From Rutidosis leptorrhynchoides (lineage: Eukaryota > Streptophyta > Magnoliopsida > Asterales > Asteraceae), in assembly GCF_046630445.1 (NCBI RefSeq), contig NC_092333.1, forward strand, positions 718,882,001-718,946,000: a stretch of DNA of 64,000 nucleotides, in the 5' to 3' direction. A program made the translations under genes and the position numbers. The notes beneath the pieces were generated by a model. That model did not search any database. It had not been told where the DNA came from and saw nothing but the letters and a program-made list of their open reading frames with translations. Every line of letters begins with the position of its first letter. The stretch's first letter is position 1. Positions 21,377 through 33,816 of this stretch are shown here, piece after piece.

Positions 21377-23714
21377 AATATCCCACACTTAGACTTTGCT
21401 TGTCCTCAAGAAAACCTTTCTTTTATTTTGAGTTCAAGGGTGCTTCTGAGATTTTCGTTCTATTATTCAAGTGGCTTGTTATTTATTATAAGAGCAAAAT
21501 CAGATAAACCGTCCCCTAAAAGGGTAGAAACTATCTCTGCAAGCATGAGGGGAGGTTACATGACATTGGCTTCCTTACACGGGTCACTCAAATCACTCAA
21601 GTGTTTGGGGTTCCCTATCAATCTATGAAATGAATTCGCTCATATCCAGTCATGTTGCAAGTATTGTCATAGGCTTGACCAAGAATCAAATCTCCACCGG
21701 TTAGATAAGGACGGCACTGATCTTCTCCCTAATCATTCTTTCAAGAGGAAGAGCGGGTTAAAAAGTTGGTTTGCGGAGAAAAGCGAAGGTTTTGATATGA
21801 CGAAAAGGGTGATTTTCGAATCATTGAAATTTATAGAGATTCGATAGATTTCGGTTTCATGAGGATATAATTTTTTCTAGGAAAGATGGTACTCTATTTT
21901 TGTTGAAGAGTTCCTTTAGAGGGTGCTGATTTTTAGCGAAGACTTTGCTTCTTTTATGCAATCCTCCTGGGTCACAATCTTCATTTTCTTGGGGGATGTA
22001 TGCTTTTATTTGAAGATATTCTCTTCCTTATTTTTGAGACTTTGCTCAACTTTTTTTTTTTTTTTTTTGCATTTCTCATCTTCATAACTTTGTCTATTTC
22101 TTCTTGTGCCCAGAGAGAAAGGTATTTCACCAGAAATATGTCTTTTTGACTTATCAAAAACAATATGGAATTTCAGAATTTTTCGACATGTGTTTGAAGT
22201 AAAACTTGGTCGATCTATCTCTTTGAATTTCTAGATTTTGGAAATGAGAAAGGACAGAGACTTGAAAGGGTAGCGTATTTGATAGTGATTTTGGGGGTGA
22301 GTATTTTCTGATTCATCAACTCTTTAGCATGAGTTACTCGGTTTAAATGCGTGGAGTGGAAACGCAAATGGATGGTTTTTGTCTTCTCTATTCAGAATGA
22401 TTTCGAAAGGAGTATCGCACCTACACCACGTGTGGCGCTTACTGACCATTGGCCTCGAAATGTATGTCAAGGTCAAGTTCTAACTCTAAATGCTACCATC
22501 GACACTCTCAACGAAAAAGATAGTGAAGCATTAAAATTGAATGCTTATTGGGTCATTTTTGGGGTGCCTCATAACAATTATATTGGGTCAATAATTCCTA
22601 GTCATGCAATGCTCTTTTATAGAATCGGTTCATCCTTATGAAGATTTTTATGTCCTCATTTGTCTTAATTTTAGAACAAACACGCTTGATTTTTGAAAGT
22701 ACTTTTTCAGAAAGTATCATTTAGTCAAAAATTTTGAAAAATTTACGTTGAGGACAAAGAATCTAAATAGTAGGTATATTCGAAAAGCTTAGTTAAATTT
22801 TAAATTAAGAACATTTTCCGAACATTCCATAGCTAATAATGGTGTACTACACCGCTATTCCACACTTAGAGGAACATTGTCCCTAATGTTCATTCTTAGA
22901 TTTTAGGGACTAAAATCCCACACATAGAGTTTGAACATGTCAGAAAATGTATCTAAGCTCAATATTGGGTTGGAATCCCACACTCAGTGATAAGCTTAGG
23001 ATAGGGTATAGTTTAAGGGTATAACGAAGAAAAATAAATAAACGAAGAGAAAGAAACGAATTACTCCCCTTGGGTGCGGATGTGAGCTGAGGATCTGAAG
23101 GTAGATGGAGTCGGAAGCATCTTCTGCTGGATTCAAATTGGTCTTCTTGAAGTGTACTCGAGCTTATTAGGGCATTCTCATCCTCCATACACCATCCACC
23201 AATAACTTGCAATGAAATAATCAACGAGTTTCCTTGTCGTTTCATCATTATTCAAAGAGTCTCCGCCACATGCATCAATAACTGTCTATCACTTGTAAAA
23301 TGGAAAAGTTTAAACCTAGACAGGTGATTAAGCTTTAGGCCATAGACTCACTGATTTGTGTTTTGATGAAAAAGTTATTTGAAAACTTGAGGGTTTCAAA
23401 ATTAGGTTTTTGAAAATTCAACAAATCAGTGTATGACTAAAAAGCATAATCCCACACTTAAAGTGTTGACTGCCTTTAATTTGAAGACTTTTGAAATAAT
23501 GTAGCAAGTAATTTACTTAAGCCCTAGACAAGTAGGAGAAGTGAATTTATCCTAAGAAGCATTGAAAATTTTATTTTACATTTCACTTTCTCTTTTATTC
23601 AATTAGCCTAATTATCCTAATCTAACTACTACTAAAGCTAGAGAAAAAATAAACACACGGGTTACCTCCCGAGAAGCGCTTGTTTTTGTTCGAGTCACGA
23701 GCTTGATTCTAGCC
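21377..23714 (-). other. 3' non-coding region of A2 with repeated polypurine-like motifs
   Basis: Directly before the 3' LTR the minus strand reads CTAAGTGTGGGATATT, a typical Athila polypurine tract, preceded by the phrase GAGGACAAGCAAAG. Close variants (TAAGTGTGGGAT, TGAGTGTGGGATT, TATGTGTGGGATTT, TAAGTGTGGAATA) occur at about 23452, 22974, 22913 and 22858. A T18 run lies at about 22051-22068. A 96-codon plus-strand frame (22351-22641) has no recognisable domain and I do not call it a gene. RT and integrase would be expected here in a complete Athila and are absent. Confidence 0.6.
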
Positions 23715-25250
23715 TTATTTCTCAGGAAATCTAGGTGGCTCCCTTGCATCCATCAATAGACAAAAGAGGTAATATTGGAACATACCGATGAGATTGAAGC
23801 GGACATAGAATAAGGTATGTCCAATGAGAGGATAAGGTGGTTTGAAGTGAATGCTTTGTTTAATTTGAGGTATAACAAAGCAATCAACTTCTTTTACCTT
23901 CTTTATTGGAACGTGATGGTCAAAGGGGTCCTCATCACTCCATGATGTGTATGTTATTATGTATTTAAGTGAAGGTTTATAGGGTAGCCATGACGTAAAA
24001 CCTGTATTTCTCCTAAGTGACTTTTGGTTGGTTGTAATGTTGTACTCTAAGGATGGAGGTGGGACAATGTCCATTGACGTCTCCAATACAGTTACAACAT
24101 TCGCAACTACTTCGATGCTAGAATCCTCCATCTCTTTCTTCTCATCCGGGAATTCCATTTCAATTTCTTCATCTACCTCCTCATCACTCAGGTCGGGAGT
24201 TTCAAGTATAATTGGTTCAGAGAGTTCTTCTAGAACAAAATTCTCTTCAGTCATTAAAAGATCATAATAAGGTAGGAGTGAAGATTGGGTTGGTGTGGAG
24301 TGGTTATTCTTCATGTCTTCTACTTCTATCTTCTTCTCTTCATTCTCAGAATAAAAGGTGACTTTCCTAGTGGATATGGTATTTATTTCGCCGTTCCCAT
24401 CAAAAGGACATACAGACTCGTCAATTGTGAAAGTGACCTCTTCTCCACGGTCTCTCAAGGTGATAGTCCATGAATAAATGTCAATAATCGCTTTGGATGT
24501 ATTCATGAAAGGCCTTCCTAAGATGATAGGGGTTTTCACGTCTTCTTTAAAATCCATAACCACAAAGTCGGTCGGAAAAAGGAATTTATCGACCTTAACC
24601 ATGACGTTCTCAGCTATTCCCTTAGGATATCTAGTGGATTGGTCACCTAGCTAAATGCTCATTTCGGTAGGGTTAAGGTTTCCAATTTCGAGTTTCTAGA
24701 ACAGTGAGTAGGGCATGAGATTGATGCTGGCACCAAGGTCAGCGAGAGAATAGATAGTACCAGATTGGTAGATAGAACAAGAAAAGGTAAATCGTTTGGT
24801 ATCCCCTAGTTTTTCAGGAAGAGTATTTAAGAGAATGGCTGAACAATCCGCGTTCAGCAGGACATTGGGTACTTCGGGTACCTTATCCTTGGTTGGTAGG
24901 AGTTTCCTAAAATACTTCTTACTATGAGGATTTTTAGACACAGTGTCCAAAAATTTACCGTCAAGCTTGAAAGATTTCATCTTGTTATGTCTTTGCTTGA
25001 GACGACCCGGGAATGGAATGGGTGTTCTCTCAGTAGGTTTAGGTGATGACTCAATGACTACTTCCGAACGGGTATTAGTTAGTTTCTTTTTCTTAGAAGA
25101 AACTAAAGGTTGGCTATGTGCCACGTTTGAGTCATTTTTAGGATAACTTAGAGAATCGAGACGTTGATTTAGCTGGCTTATTTGATTTTCAAGACTACTT
25201 AAGTGATTAGTCATGACTAAGTCAGGTACGTCTTGTCTTGCTGTGATCAT
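23715..25250 (-). pseudogene. A2 protease segment with acidic C-terminal extension
   Basis: Read right to left. 25250-24696 carries a basic linker (SSKKKKLTNTRSEVV), PFPGRLKQRHNKMKSF, and the active-site phrase LADLGASINLMPYSLF, then a stop. After about 90 bp with further stops the frame resumes at 24602: FLFPTDFVVMDFKEDV and the retropepsin signature TPIILGRPFMNTSKAIIDI. The remaining 240 residues are an acidic tail (LSDEEVDEEIEMEF) followed by a W/P-rich section ending DAREPPRFPEK. I do not recognise this tail as an enzyme domain; it stands where RT begins in complete relatives. Confidence 0.7.
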
Positions 25251-25269
25251 AGAGATGATTCGCAGTAGG

Positions 25270-26352
25270 ACATCGTCTGTACTTATCTCTGGTGGGGTAG
25301 TGGGTTTGGTGGGTTGGTTATGTGGATGAGCTAGGATCTTATCGGAGTAGACAACAGAGTCCTCACATTCAGCCTTGTATACCTTGGTCGGATGTGGGTT
25401 AGTACAATTCTAGCATAATTGCACTTGAGACACATGTTGAGGGAGTTTCTTTAGCTCTCCGACTTCTTTGGTGAGGTTTTCTATTTGGTCCGAAAAAAAT
25501 TTGATGGTTTCATTTTCGATACGATCAGAGGCGGAAAGCGGTGTTGGTGATGAAATGTGCTCTTCCTTGTTCCAATCGTGATGGTGTATAGTCATCTCCT
25601 CGATCAATCTCCTCGCCTCATCTGCGGTGAATTTCATGAAGTTACGTAGTGAAACAGCATCAAGAGTAGACTTGTTTCCGATTCAGACCTTGGTAGAAGG
25701 TCAAAATTTGAGCAGGGCTCTCAAGACGGTGGTTCGGGCATCTTCAAAGCAAATGTTTAAATCTTTTCCATGCAGTGAAGAGTGATTCATCGTATACTTG
25801 TTGAAAGTTTACGATATCATTCCTAAGTCTGATTTGTTTGGATGGGGGAAAGTACTTGATTAAGAAAGTTGTTGCCATTTCCTCTCATGAGGTGATAGAA
25901 TTGGGTTCTAACCCCTCAAACCAGGTATTTGTATGAAGAGTTAAGGAATAGGGGAATAGATACAGACGGACTACATCTTGTTCAACCCCGTTTTGTTTAT
26001 ATGAGTTGGATAAGGAGAGGAATCTATCTAAGTGAGAGTTAGGATCATCAATTGGTAAGTCATGAAACTGGCAATGGTTGTGAATGAGTTGTATGATGCT
26101 ATGCTTAAGTACAAAAGATGCTCCGTTAAACTCTGAATAGAGTATCGGTCCTCCTCGTCCTTCTAACGAGGGTTTGGTGATGTCAGCGAGAGTGATGCGT
26201 GCGGTCATCGTCGAACTATTGGTACATAAGTGTGGATCTCGTCGGATGGGTACTATGTATGATATCGGATAGAAGAAAGGATGTGTCGGAAGAATTCTTA
26301 GCGGTCTAAGAAGGTTAAACCATCCTAAAGGTTCACTAATAAGGAAGTCCAA
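25270..26352 (-). pseudogene. gag: A2 gag, broken
   Basis: The first open stretch is 26352-25885. The more likely initiator is internal, at MTARITLADITKPSLEGRGG (about 26208), just before the capsid. Capsid phrases are IQLIHNHCQFHDLPIDDPN, VVRLYLFPYSLT and, across a stop, TTFLIKYFPPSKQIRLRND. Later pieces (25637-25410) give KFTADEARRLIEEM and a heptad-like stretch (IENLTKEVGELKKLPQ) that may form a short coiled coil. At least four stops in total. Gag role by homology only. Confidence 0.7.
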
Positions 26353-26490
26353 TTTAAACTTTTTAATTAATCTAAATGCTAATATTATCTAACCTAACTA
26401 CGATAAACTATTAACTTCTGACAAAGCATGTCTAGCAAAAGGGTCTCTTAAAAAACTAACTAATCTAAACAGGCCCCAAATCGTACTACC

Positions 26491-26510
26491 GCTCCCCGGC
26501 AGCGGCGCCA
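26491..26510 (-). other. Primer binding site of A2
   Basis: TGGCGCCGCTGCCGGGGAGC on the minus strand, the Athila-type PBS, lies 16 bases from the LTR end at 26527. It fixes A2 orientation and matches the A1 PBS (710-730) apart from one base. Confidence 0.8.
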
Positions 26511-26526
26511 AAAATTAACTCTCTCC

Positions 26527-27554
26527 TGATATGCCCGAAACGGATGGTTTATTTATGCGGTGTCATTAGGTCGCAAAACTTCAATTCAAGATATCAACGG
26601 GAGAAGCTGATTATTTAATTTATATATGCGGGGCCTATATCTATTTTACTTCCTATGGGTTAGCAAGGGCAAATATGACCTAGGGTCGTTCCATAAGCGG
26701 TCGAATTTGAAGCGGAGCTTATTCAGATAATTTAGTAATTAAGATTGGGTTTGTACACAATTAAGTATTCAAGACTAGTGGCCAGGTACACCTTGTGTGG
26801 AGAGACAGGATCCTTTTGGTCCCAATAAATTGGCGATTGTTTGGAAAATCCAACGATAAGTCCAACCAGCTTATTCTAGAAGCCACTTTATCCGGAATAT
26901 CAAATTGTGTAAAGACAATAGTTGGGTTGATTTAATTTATAATTGTATTTAATATATTAAAGCAATATAATTAAAATAAGCTAGCTAGCATGCAACAACT
27001 AAGGACAGAGAAGATGTGGTTAACCATGAATTAAGATAACGTAGTGTTGGGATGATTGCGAGACACTCATTGGATAGATATACCTTGGTATGAATACTAG
27101 ATTCCCTACTAATGATTTTCCAGTTAGCATGTCACGAGGAACTAGGCTTTAAAGATTCTGATCGGATGGACTATGCTCAACTCCCGACACTTTATCCGAT
27201 TTAAGGATATAAGCGGCTCATCTTGGATGCAATGCATACCTTGGGCGCACGAATAAAGTAGCATAGCCATATAATGTCCAACCTTTCTTAACACCTTATT
27301 GTATCACCTAAGTGGGTGGTTATGATTGTGTTTCGAATTCTTTTTTGTCAATGGTTTGGTAAAATATGAGGGTTTGTAGACAAATTAGATCCTCTGATGG
27401 CTCTCAGTCATCCTTAAAGATTTATAAGCTTAGATTGTATTGTAGTGCGTTAAATTCCTATTTATGACTTAAACCAGCCCTTACTTAAATCTACCCAATA
27501 AATTCCTTAGTTATCCACCATGTACTAGACTTATAGTGGTTCCATAGCTTCTAA
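26527..27554 (-). repeat. 5' LTR of A2, truncated
   Basis: First 1028 bp of the A2 LTR (plus-strand order), aligning with 15611-16640. Homology stops abruptly after CCATAGCTTCTAA at 27554, where Tekay-like internal sequence begins. The remaining 1.4 kb of LTR and the rest of A1 are not found further right. Confidence 0.8.
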
Positions 27555-27771
27555 TGTAATACATAGTTAATTAGTTAATATTAAATTAAACTCATTTGAT
27601 TTTTGGCTGAAACTAGAAATGAATAATCTCTAAAACTTTAGAAATTACGTAATCTTCGTGAATTATTTCCTGCAACGTAAATGAAATTGTGAATCAATAC
27701 TTCATTATTCATTTTTATTGATATTTTCTTAGTGAATCATGTTGGTGCTTGTGGAATTCTTGTGAACTTCG
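27555..27771 (-). repeat. Fragment of an N1-like element interior, left part
   Basis: Resembles the interior of N1 at about 36205-36385 in the same orientation (CTCATTTGATTTT, GAATCAATACTTCATTATTC, TTAGTGAATCATG). It ends at the CTTCG target of solo LTR S2 and resumes at 42463. It holds the palindrome-like TCTCTAAAACTTTAGAAATT also found twice in N1 (about 36256 and 36985). Strand is given by analogy with N1. Confidence 0.5.
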
Positions 27772-27952
27772 TGTAACAACCTGGAAATTTCCAACCAAAT
27801 TTAAACTTTATCTTTATATTATTCCGACACGATAAGCAAAGTTTGTTAAGTTAAATCTCAAGAATATTAAATTGTGTTCATACATTCATTATAACCTCGA
27901 CCAAATTCCAACGATTCACGAACCGTTATATATAAATAAATATGTATATATA

Positions 27953-27953
<1 letters not shown>

Positions 27954-28015
<62 letters not shown>
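27954..28015. repeat. (TA)n microsatellite
   Basis: About 60 bases of almost pure TA dinucleotide within solo LTR S2, preceded by imperfect TATATG/TAAATA repeats. Confidence 0.95.
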
Positions 28016-28020
<5 letters not shown>

Positions 28021-28766
28021 CTTGAGAATATTAATAAAGTATTAAATGTATAATACTTTACATGAACGTATTTGTTTCAATATGTTTATCGATGGAATTT
28101 GATTGATTTATCAGATACATTGTGATATGATTACGGGTCTATGTTATGAGGTCCACTGTGATTTAAGAAATCTATTCTCTTTGACAACATTCGGAAAATG
28201 GTAAAGTGATTTATAGGTAAGAACGTGGAGTGTAAATAACTTAGATGTTGGATATCGACAAGTTAAGTAACTCGACATTTTTCATTAAGATGATTTCATA
28301 CGTTTATTTAACCTTTGAACTTTATCCCATGCTTCACCAACAGAATGTAATTTAAAAACTTGAAACCTATTATGAATATATATGATTCTACTTTTCTACA
28401 ACGTTTTATGATATAACGATTTTCATTATTTTAACCTTTAAACAAATTGATTCTTAAATATATTTAGTTTTGGAAAACAAAATTTTCATATTTATTTGAT
28501 TTAGTTTCAAACGTACAAAAACGTTTTCAGTTTAAAAAGAACTTTCTTATTAAAACATATATAACTTTTATAAATATCTAGAACCACTTTTGACAACTCA
28601 TTACTTAACCAGTATGATAAAGATAACGATATTTTATTTTATTTTATTAAATATATATAACGATTTAAATTAATATTATATATATTTATACGCGTATTAT
28701 ACGTACATAGTTTTATACTTTTACTATACTTAAACTTTACATTTACTTTATTTTTACTTTACTTTA

Positions 28767-28861
28767 ACTTTAATAATTCACTTTAATAATTCATACTTTA
28801 ATAATTCACTTTAATAATTCACTTTAATAATTTATACTTTAATAATTCACTTTAATAATTC
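28767..28861. repeat. ACTTTAATAATTC tandem array
   Basis: The 13-mer ACTTTAATAATTC recurs about seven times, sometimes with a two- or three-base spacer (ATAC or none) between copies. Low-complexity expansion inside S2, not seen in the N1 LTRs. Confidence 0.9.
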
Positions 28862-29542
28862 AAAAATCTATTATAAATAGAATTCAATAAGTTTCATTAT
28901 TTCATAGAAACTTGAAAATATTTTTCTCTAAACTCTCTCAATCGATTTACATATATATATTTACTCCGTATTATTTCAAGATATTATTAGTATACATAAA
29001 ATATTACGACGGAGTGCTCTCCGAGTGATTTCAAAATTGTTTTTCGAGCGGGATAAAGCTAAGGAAATTATGGGTTATAGCTATGGAGGTTATGGGTATG
29101 GTTCGGGAGTATTGCTCGTGAGTTAAACTAGTGTTTATCATCTCTATTGCGTCTACGTACTTTTCCTGCAATATTGAATCTCAATATTGATACGTTCGTG
29201 AATCCAAGGCCAACATTGCACTTGTTCAATGACATCATATGTATTTCTACTACAAAATACAGTATTGTGAGTTTCATTTGCTCCTTTTTTAAATGCTTTT
29301 GCAATATCTATTTTTGGGACTGAGAATACATGCGCTGCTTTTATAACTGTTTTACGAAATAGACACAAGTACTTGAAACTACATTTTATGGTTGGATTAT
29401 CATACCGGATATCACTCTTTTTAGCTTGGTAGCCTAAGAATTAGGGAACATACCCCCTAATTGACGCGAATCCTAAAGATAGATCTATGGGCCTAACAAA
29501 CCCCATCCGGGTTACGGATGCTTTAGTACTTCGATTTTTATA

Positions 29543-29764
29543 CAGACGAGAGGATTCTGTTATACAGACGAGAGGATTCTGTTTTGGGGATATTCTATAT
29601 GCATCTTGTTAATGTCGGTTACCAGGTGTTCCCCATATGAGTAATTTTACCTTAATGCAGACGAGAGGATTCTGCTTGAGGATTATGTTTATGAAAAATG
29701 AAAATCTTGTGGTCTATTATATTATTGGAAATGATTTTACCTTTATGCAGACGAGAGGATTCTG
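29543..29764. repeat. Four interspersed copies of a 17-bp motif
   Basis: CAGACGAGAGGATTCTG occurs at 29543-29559, 29565-29581, 29658-29674 and 29748-29764, identical each time. Its ends pair (CAGA...TCTG), and two copies are extended to TGCAG...CTGC. The matching part of the N1 LTRs (about 30235-30420) lacks it. Confidence 0.85.
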
Positions 29765-29859
29765 CTATTGGAATTATGTTTAATAAAAATCTTGTAGTTT
29801 ATTAAAATAATGGAAATGAATGATTATGATAAACTAATGAACTCACCAACCTTTTGGTT

Positions 29860-32800
29860 TGAAAGGACCCGTTCATATACATTATAAACGATTCACAATA
29901 GTTGATTACATCGCGAGGTATTTGACCTCTATATGATACATTTTACAAACATTGCATTTGTTTTTAAAAGACAAACTTTCTTTACATCGAAAATTGACAG
30001 GCATGTATACCATTTCATAATATCCACTATTCAACTATAAATTGACTTAATAATAATAATCTTTAATGAACTCAATGACTTGAATGCAACGTTCTTCGAA
30101 ATATGCCATGAAAGACTCCAATTAATATCTTTAAAATGAGCAAATGCACAGCGGAAGATTTCTTTAATACCTGAGAATAAACATGCTTTAAAGTGTCAAC
30201 CAAAAGGTTGGTGAGTTCATTAGTTTATCATAATCATTCATTTTCATCATTTTAATAGACCACAAGAATTTCATTTCCAGTTCTCATAAATATACGTCCC
30301 ATGCATAGAGATAAAAATCATTCATATGGATTGAACACCTGGTAACCGACATTAACTAGATACATATAAGAATATCCCCTATCATTCCGGGATCCTCCTT
30401 CGGACATGATATAAATTTCGAAGTACTAAAGCATCCGGTACTTTGGATGGGGTTTGTTAGGCCCAATAGATCTATCTTTAGGATTCGCGTCAATTAGGGT
30501 GTCTGTTCCCTAATTCTTAGATTACCAGACTTTAATAAAAAGGGGTATATTCGATTTCGATAATTCAACCATAGAATGTAGTTTCAATTACTTGTGTCTA
30601 TTTCGTTAAACATTTATAAAAGCGCATGTATTCTCAGTCCCAAAAATATAAAGGGTAAAAAGGCAAATGAAACTCACCATACTGTATTTTGTAGTAAAAA
30701 TACATATAACATCATTGAACAAGTGTAGGGTTGGCCTCGGATTCACGAACCTATATTAATTATATATATTTATATGTCGGTCAAAATTTGTCTAACAATT
30801 TAGGCCAAGTCATAGTGTACCACAATCCTAATGCTCGAGTCTGACTCAACAGTATAGTAACATGTTATATTACCCATGCTCAGTTAAAATTCTAGTAAAA
30901 GGTGACGTGTGAAACAACGTAACACAAATGGTTTCATAATCATAAAATAGTATTTTAGTATTTAGAGAAAGTCAACACAAAAAAAATTAACTGAAAAGTT
31001 AACGGGAAAAGTCAAAGTTCAAGGTCAAAAGTCAAAGGTTAAAGTAAAAACGAGGTCGCATGCAAAAATACAATAACTTATACAACAAAATGATTTTTCG
31101 GTCAAACATGACTAAACGGCAGCTTCAGCGATTTTTAGAAAAATTATCGGAACTCCGATTGATAAACGGCCAAAGATAAAAGTTATACATTACCAAAAAG
31201 ATTAAGCATACATTTTACAGAAGTAAACTAAACCTAGACAACTCGTAGTTGCCAACGCGGTTTCGGCGTTTCAAAGTTAATTTTTCAGCTTTAATAAATT
31301 TACAAAAGTGACCGAGTAGCCTACTTTGGAGATTTTTAGAAAATTCCTCGAAACTCGGATTGACAAACAGTCAAAGCCTTCAAATTCTCGTTACCACAAA
31401 GATATAACATGATTTTCGGTAAAAGTAAACACACATCAGGCCGACCATGACACGTGATACAAAACTGACATTTTTAATAAAAAAAAGTTTCAGCTCTTTT
31501 TAGAATTTTAAAATGTGACCAAACAGTCAACTTTGACGATTTTTAGAAAAATCGTCGAGACTCAAATTGACAAACAGCCAGAGTCGTTTGTTAGACCTTA
31601 CAGCAAAGAATTCAGTGGTATTTTTGTTTTAATCTGAAACAACGCAGGTCAGCGAGAATTTTAGTTTCCGTATCGACGTTTCATCAAAATTTACAAAACT
31701 TCTTTTATCCATAACTTGACAACCGTTCAACGAATTCATTTGATATCTAAATGAAAAGTTCTTAATTTTTCGCTAGCTTTCCAAAGACATGCATATTTTA
31801 TACCTTATTTTATCCCTAGTATAACAACCTTTAAGATTCAACATAACTTATCTAAGGGCAATATCAAATATACAAGCATGCACAATCCTATATTCTCGAG
31901 CACTAGTCAGGGATACACTATTGGTATATAAAAATTAAATTATGAGTACTCACGTATCAATATTGAGATTCAATATTGTAGGAAAGGTACGTAGACGCAA
32001 CGGAGATGACAAACACTAAATTGACCTCATGAGCATACCCATGGACCATACCCATCACCTCCATAGCTATAACCCATAATTTCCTTAGCCCTATCCTACT
32101 CATAAAACTTGTCTTGAAATGACCCGCTCATGACCTCGTCGTAATATTTTATGTATAACTAATAAATATACTACTAGTAATAATAATAATAATAATAAAA
32201 ATTTTAATTTTGATAATAATAATAATTAAAATAAAATAAATAATATTCGGAGTGTATATCTTATACATAGATCGAGTGAAATATGATGGATGAATGCACA
32301 ATTTGAGTTTTATAGGCCCGATCTGGGACCCACACTTCCGCAATCACGGACGTTTGATGAAATAATTGTCCACATTTGTGGAATCTTTAAAACAGCTCAT
32401 AAAGCACTTAACATGGCTACCGACACATTAATAAACTCTATAAACGTAAATGATACATATGTATTTATTTATATTATTTAATATATATTATATTTAATCT
32501 TTAGAATTAATTAAATATTATATTATATTTACGCTCATGGTAAAAATATAATTTTTACAAAAATGACACGGTCGTGGTCTCACGACTCATGTACCACTTT
32601 CGGTTTTTTGGGCGCACTTTCGTACGTTTAGAAAACTAGCCTTTTACGTTACGTGACGTGTACCTTTTACAAAAATTAGACTTACTCAACAATAAATTAC
32701 CTTTATAAAAATATAACTTATAAAATTGAGTGTTGTGGTCATTTCCTTCTATAAATTAAAGTCTTTTTGTTTGTCAAAATATTTTATTTTAAATTAAACA

Positions 32801-33816
32801 TTTTATGACACGTACCTTTATTAAAAACTAGACTTAAATTAATTAAAAACTAACCCACTCAAAGTGTAACTTAATCTGTTGAGTGTTTTGGTCATTTACT
32901 TTTATAATTCATAAACTTGTTATTTATCAAAGCCTATTTATTAATATTAGTTTAATATCAAAACGTTTTATGACTAATTTAAATTAAAATTTATAATCTT
33001 ATACATATTTTTGAAATATTTATCTAATAACATACTAGTTATCCTTTCAAAACTAATTATATAATTTAAGTTCATTTACATAATTGAAAATCCTATAACA
33101 TTTGTGCTTTAAAACTTAATTTTTGATTTCATTCTTTTATGCGTAAATGATTAGTTTAATTTTCTTAACTTTCTAAATAATATATCTTAATATAACATAT
33201 CAAATGGGTTTATCTAGTCAACGAATCTTATCCCAATTATTCCTCCTATATGATAAATCGAGTATTATGAAATTCGATTCTCCACTAACTTTTGTCTAAC
33301 TCCCAATAAGTGATACTTTGTTCTTACTTGTAAATCACATTACCATTTATTCCGAATACCGTTAAAAAGTAAGGGTTTCCTAATTCAAAGTGGACCTCAT
33401 AACAGAGACTCATAATCATAGTTCAATGTATCCGATAATTCAATCATTTGATATTATCTTTTAATCTCGTCGATAAACTTACATCGAACAAATACATTTA
33501 TACAAAGTATTATCTATTCAATACCTTAATAGCATTTCCAAGTTCATAAAATAGATCTCATATCTTATATTCATATTAACTAATCCGTTCAATGTTTCAT
33601 TAATATATTTCATTTTCATAATCACACCTATGTATGAGTATTTATATTTATTTACACATAATTGCTCGTGAATCGTTAGGCATGGTCAAAGGGTATTTGA
33701 TTAAATGAATATAGTTTCAACACTTTCGAGACTCAAACATTACAGATTTGCTTATCGTGTCGGATATATATAAAGGTTAAAGTTTAAATTTGTTCGGAAA
33801 TCTCCGGGTCATCACA
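29860..33816 (-). repeat. 3' LTR of N1
   Basis: 3957 bp, plus-strand ends TGAAAGGACCCG and CCGGGTCATCACA. It carries the shared block CCAATAGATCTATCTTTAGG (about 30463-30482) and the hairpin CAACC-AAAA-GGTTG (30197-30210). The two 63-64-codon frames near 32149-32481 recur identically in the other LTR simply because the LTRs are duplicates; neither shows a domain. No gene. Confidence 0.9.
30197..30210 (-). other. Conserved LTR hairpin (N1 3' LTR copy)
   Basis: Five-base stem and four-base loop, CAACC-AAAA-GGTTG. The twin is at 38489-38502. Counterparts are CAACA-TTTT-TGTTG in S1 (20529-20542) and TCAAC-ATAAA-GTTGA in the Tekay LTRs (46356-46370 and 53759-53773). In every family a conserved GCATGTTT..TCTCAGGTATTA..CTTCCGCTGT block follows in the sense direction, with small changes in S1. 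Confidence 0.55.

Larger units (their letters stand above)
15611..27554 (-). mobile_element. Athila-like non-autonomous element A2, right LTR truncated
   Basis: Minus-strand element: truncated 5' LTR 26527-27554, PBS 26491-26510, gag (about 26352-25270), protease plus acidic tail (25250-23715), a 2.3-kb non-coding 3' region, a polypurine tract at 21377-21390 and 3' LTR 15611-21376. No RT, RNase H or integrase motif is found anywhere between protease and the 3' LTR, so it would need enzymes from a relative. LTR halves differ at roughly 7% of positions by eye over 340 bp. The right LTR matches the left only up to 27554. Confidence 0.75.

Noticed and set aside
22351..22641. 96-codon plus-strand ORF in the A2 3' region
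   Set aside because: No recognisable domain, antisense to the element, no clear TATA or splice structure. Kept only as a note in the non-coding region.
27954..28015. (TA)n as a functional matrix-attachment or origin element
   Set aside because: A plain microsatellite in a solo LTR; nothing supports a function.
32149..32481. Two small frames (minus 32149-32343, plus 32290-32481) repeated identically at 40458-40790
   Set aside because: They recur only because the two N1 LTRs are near-identical copies. Composition is AT-rich and neither shows a domain.
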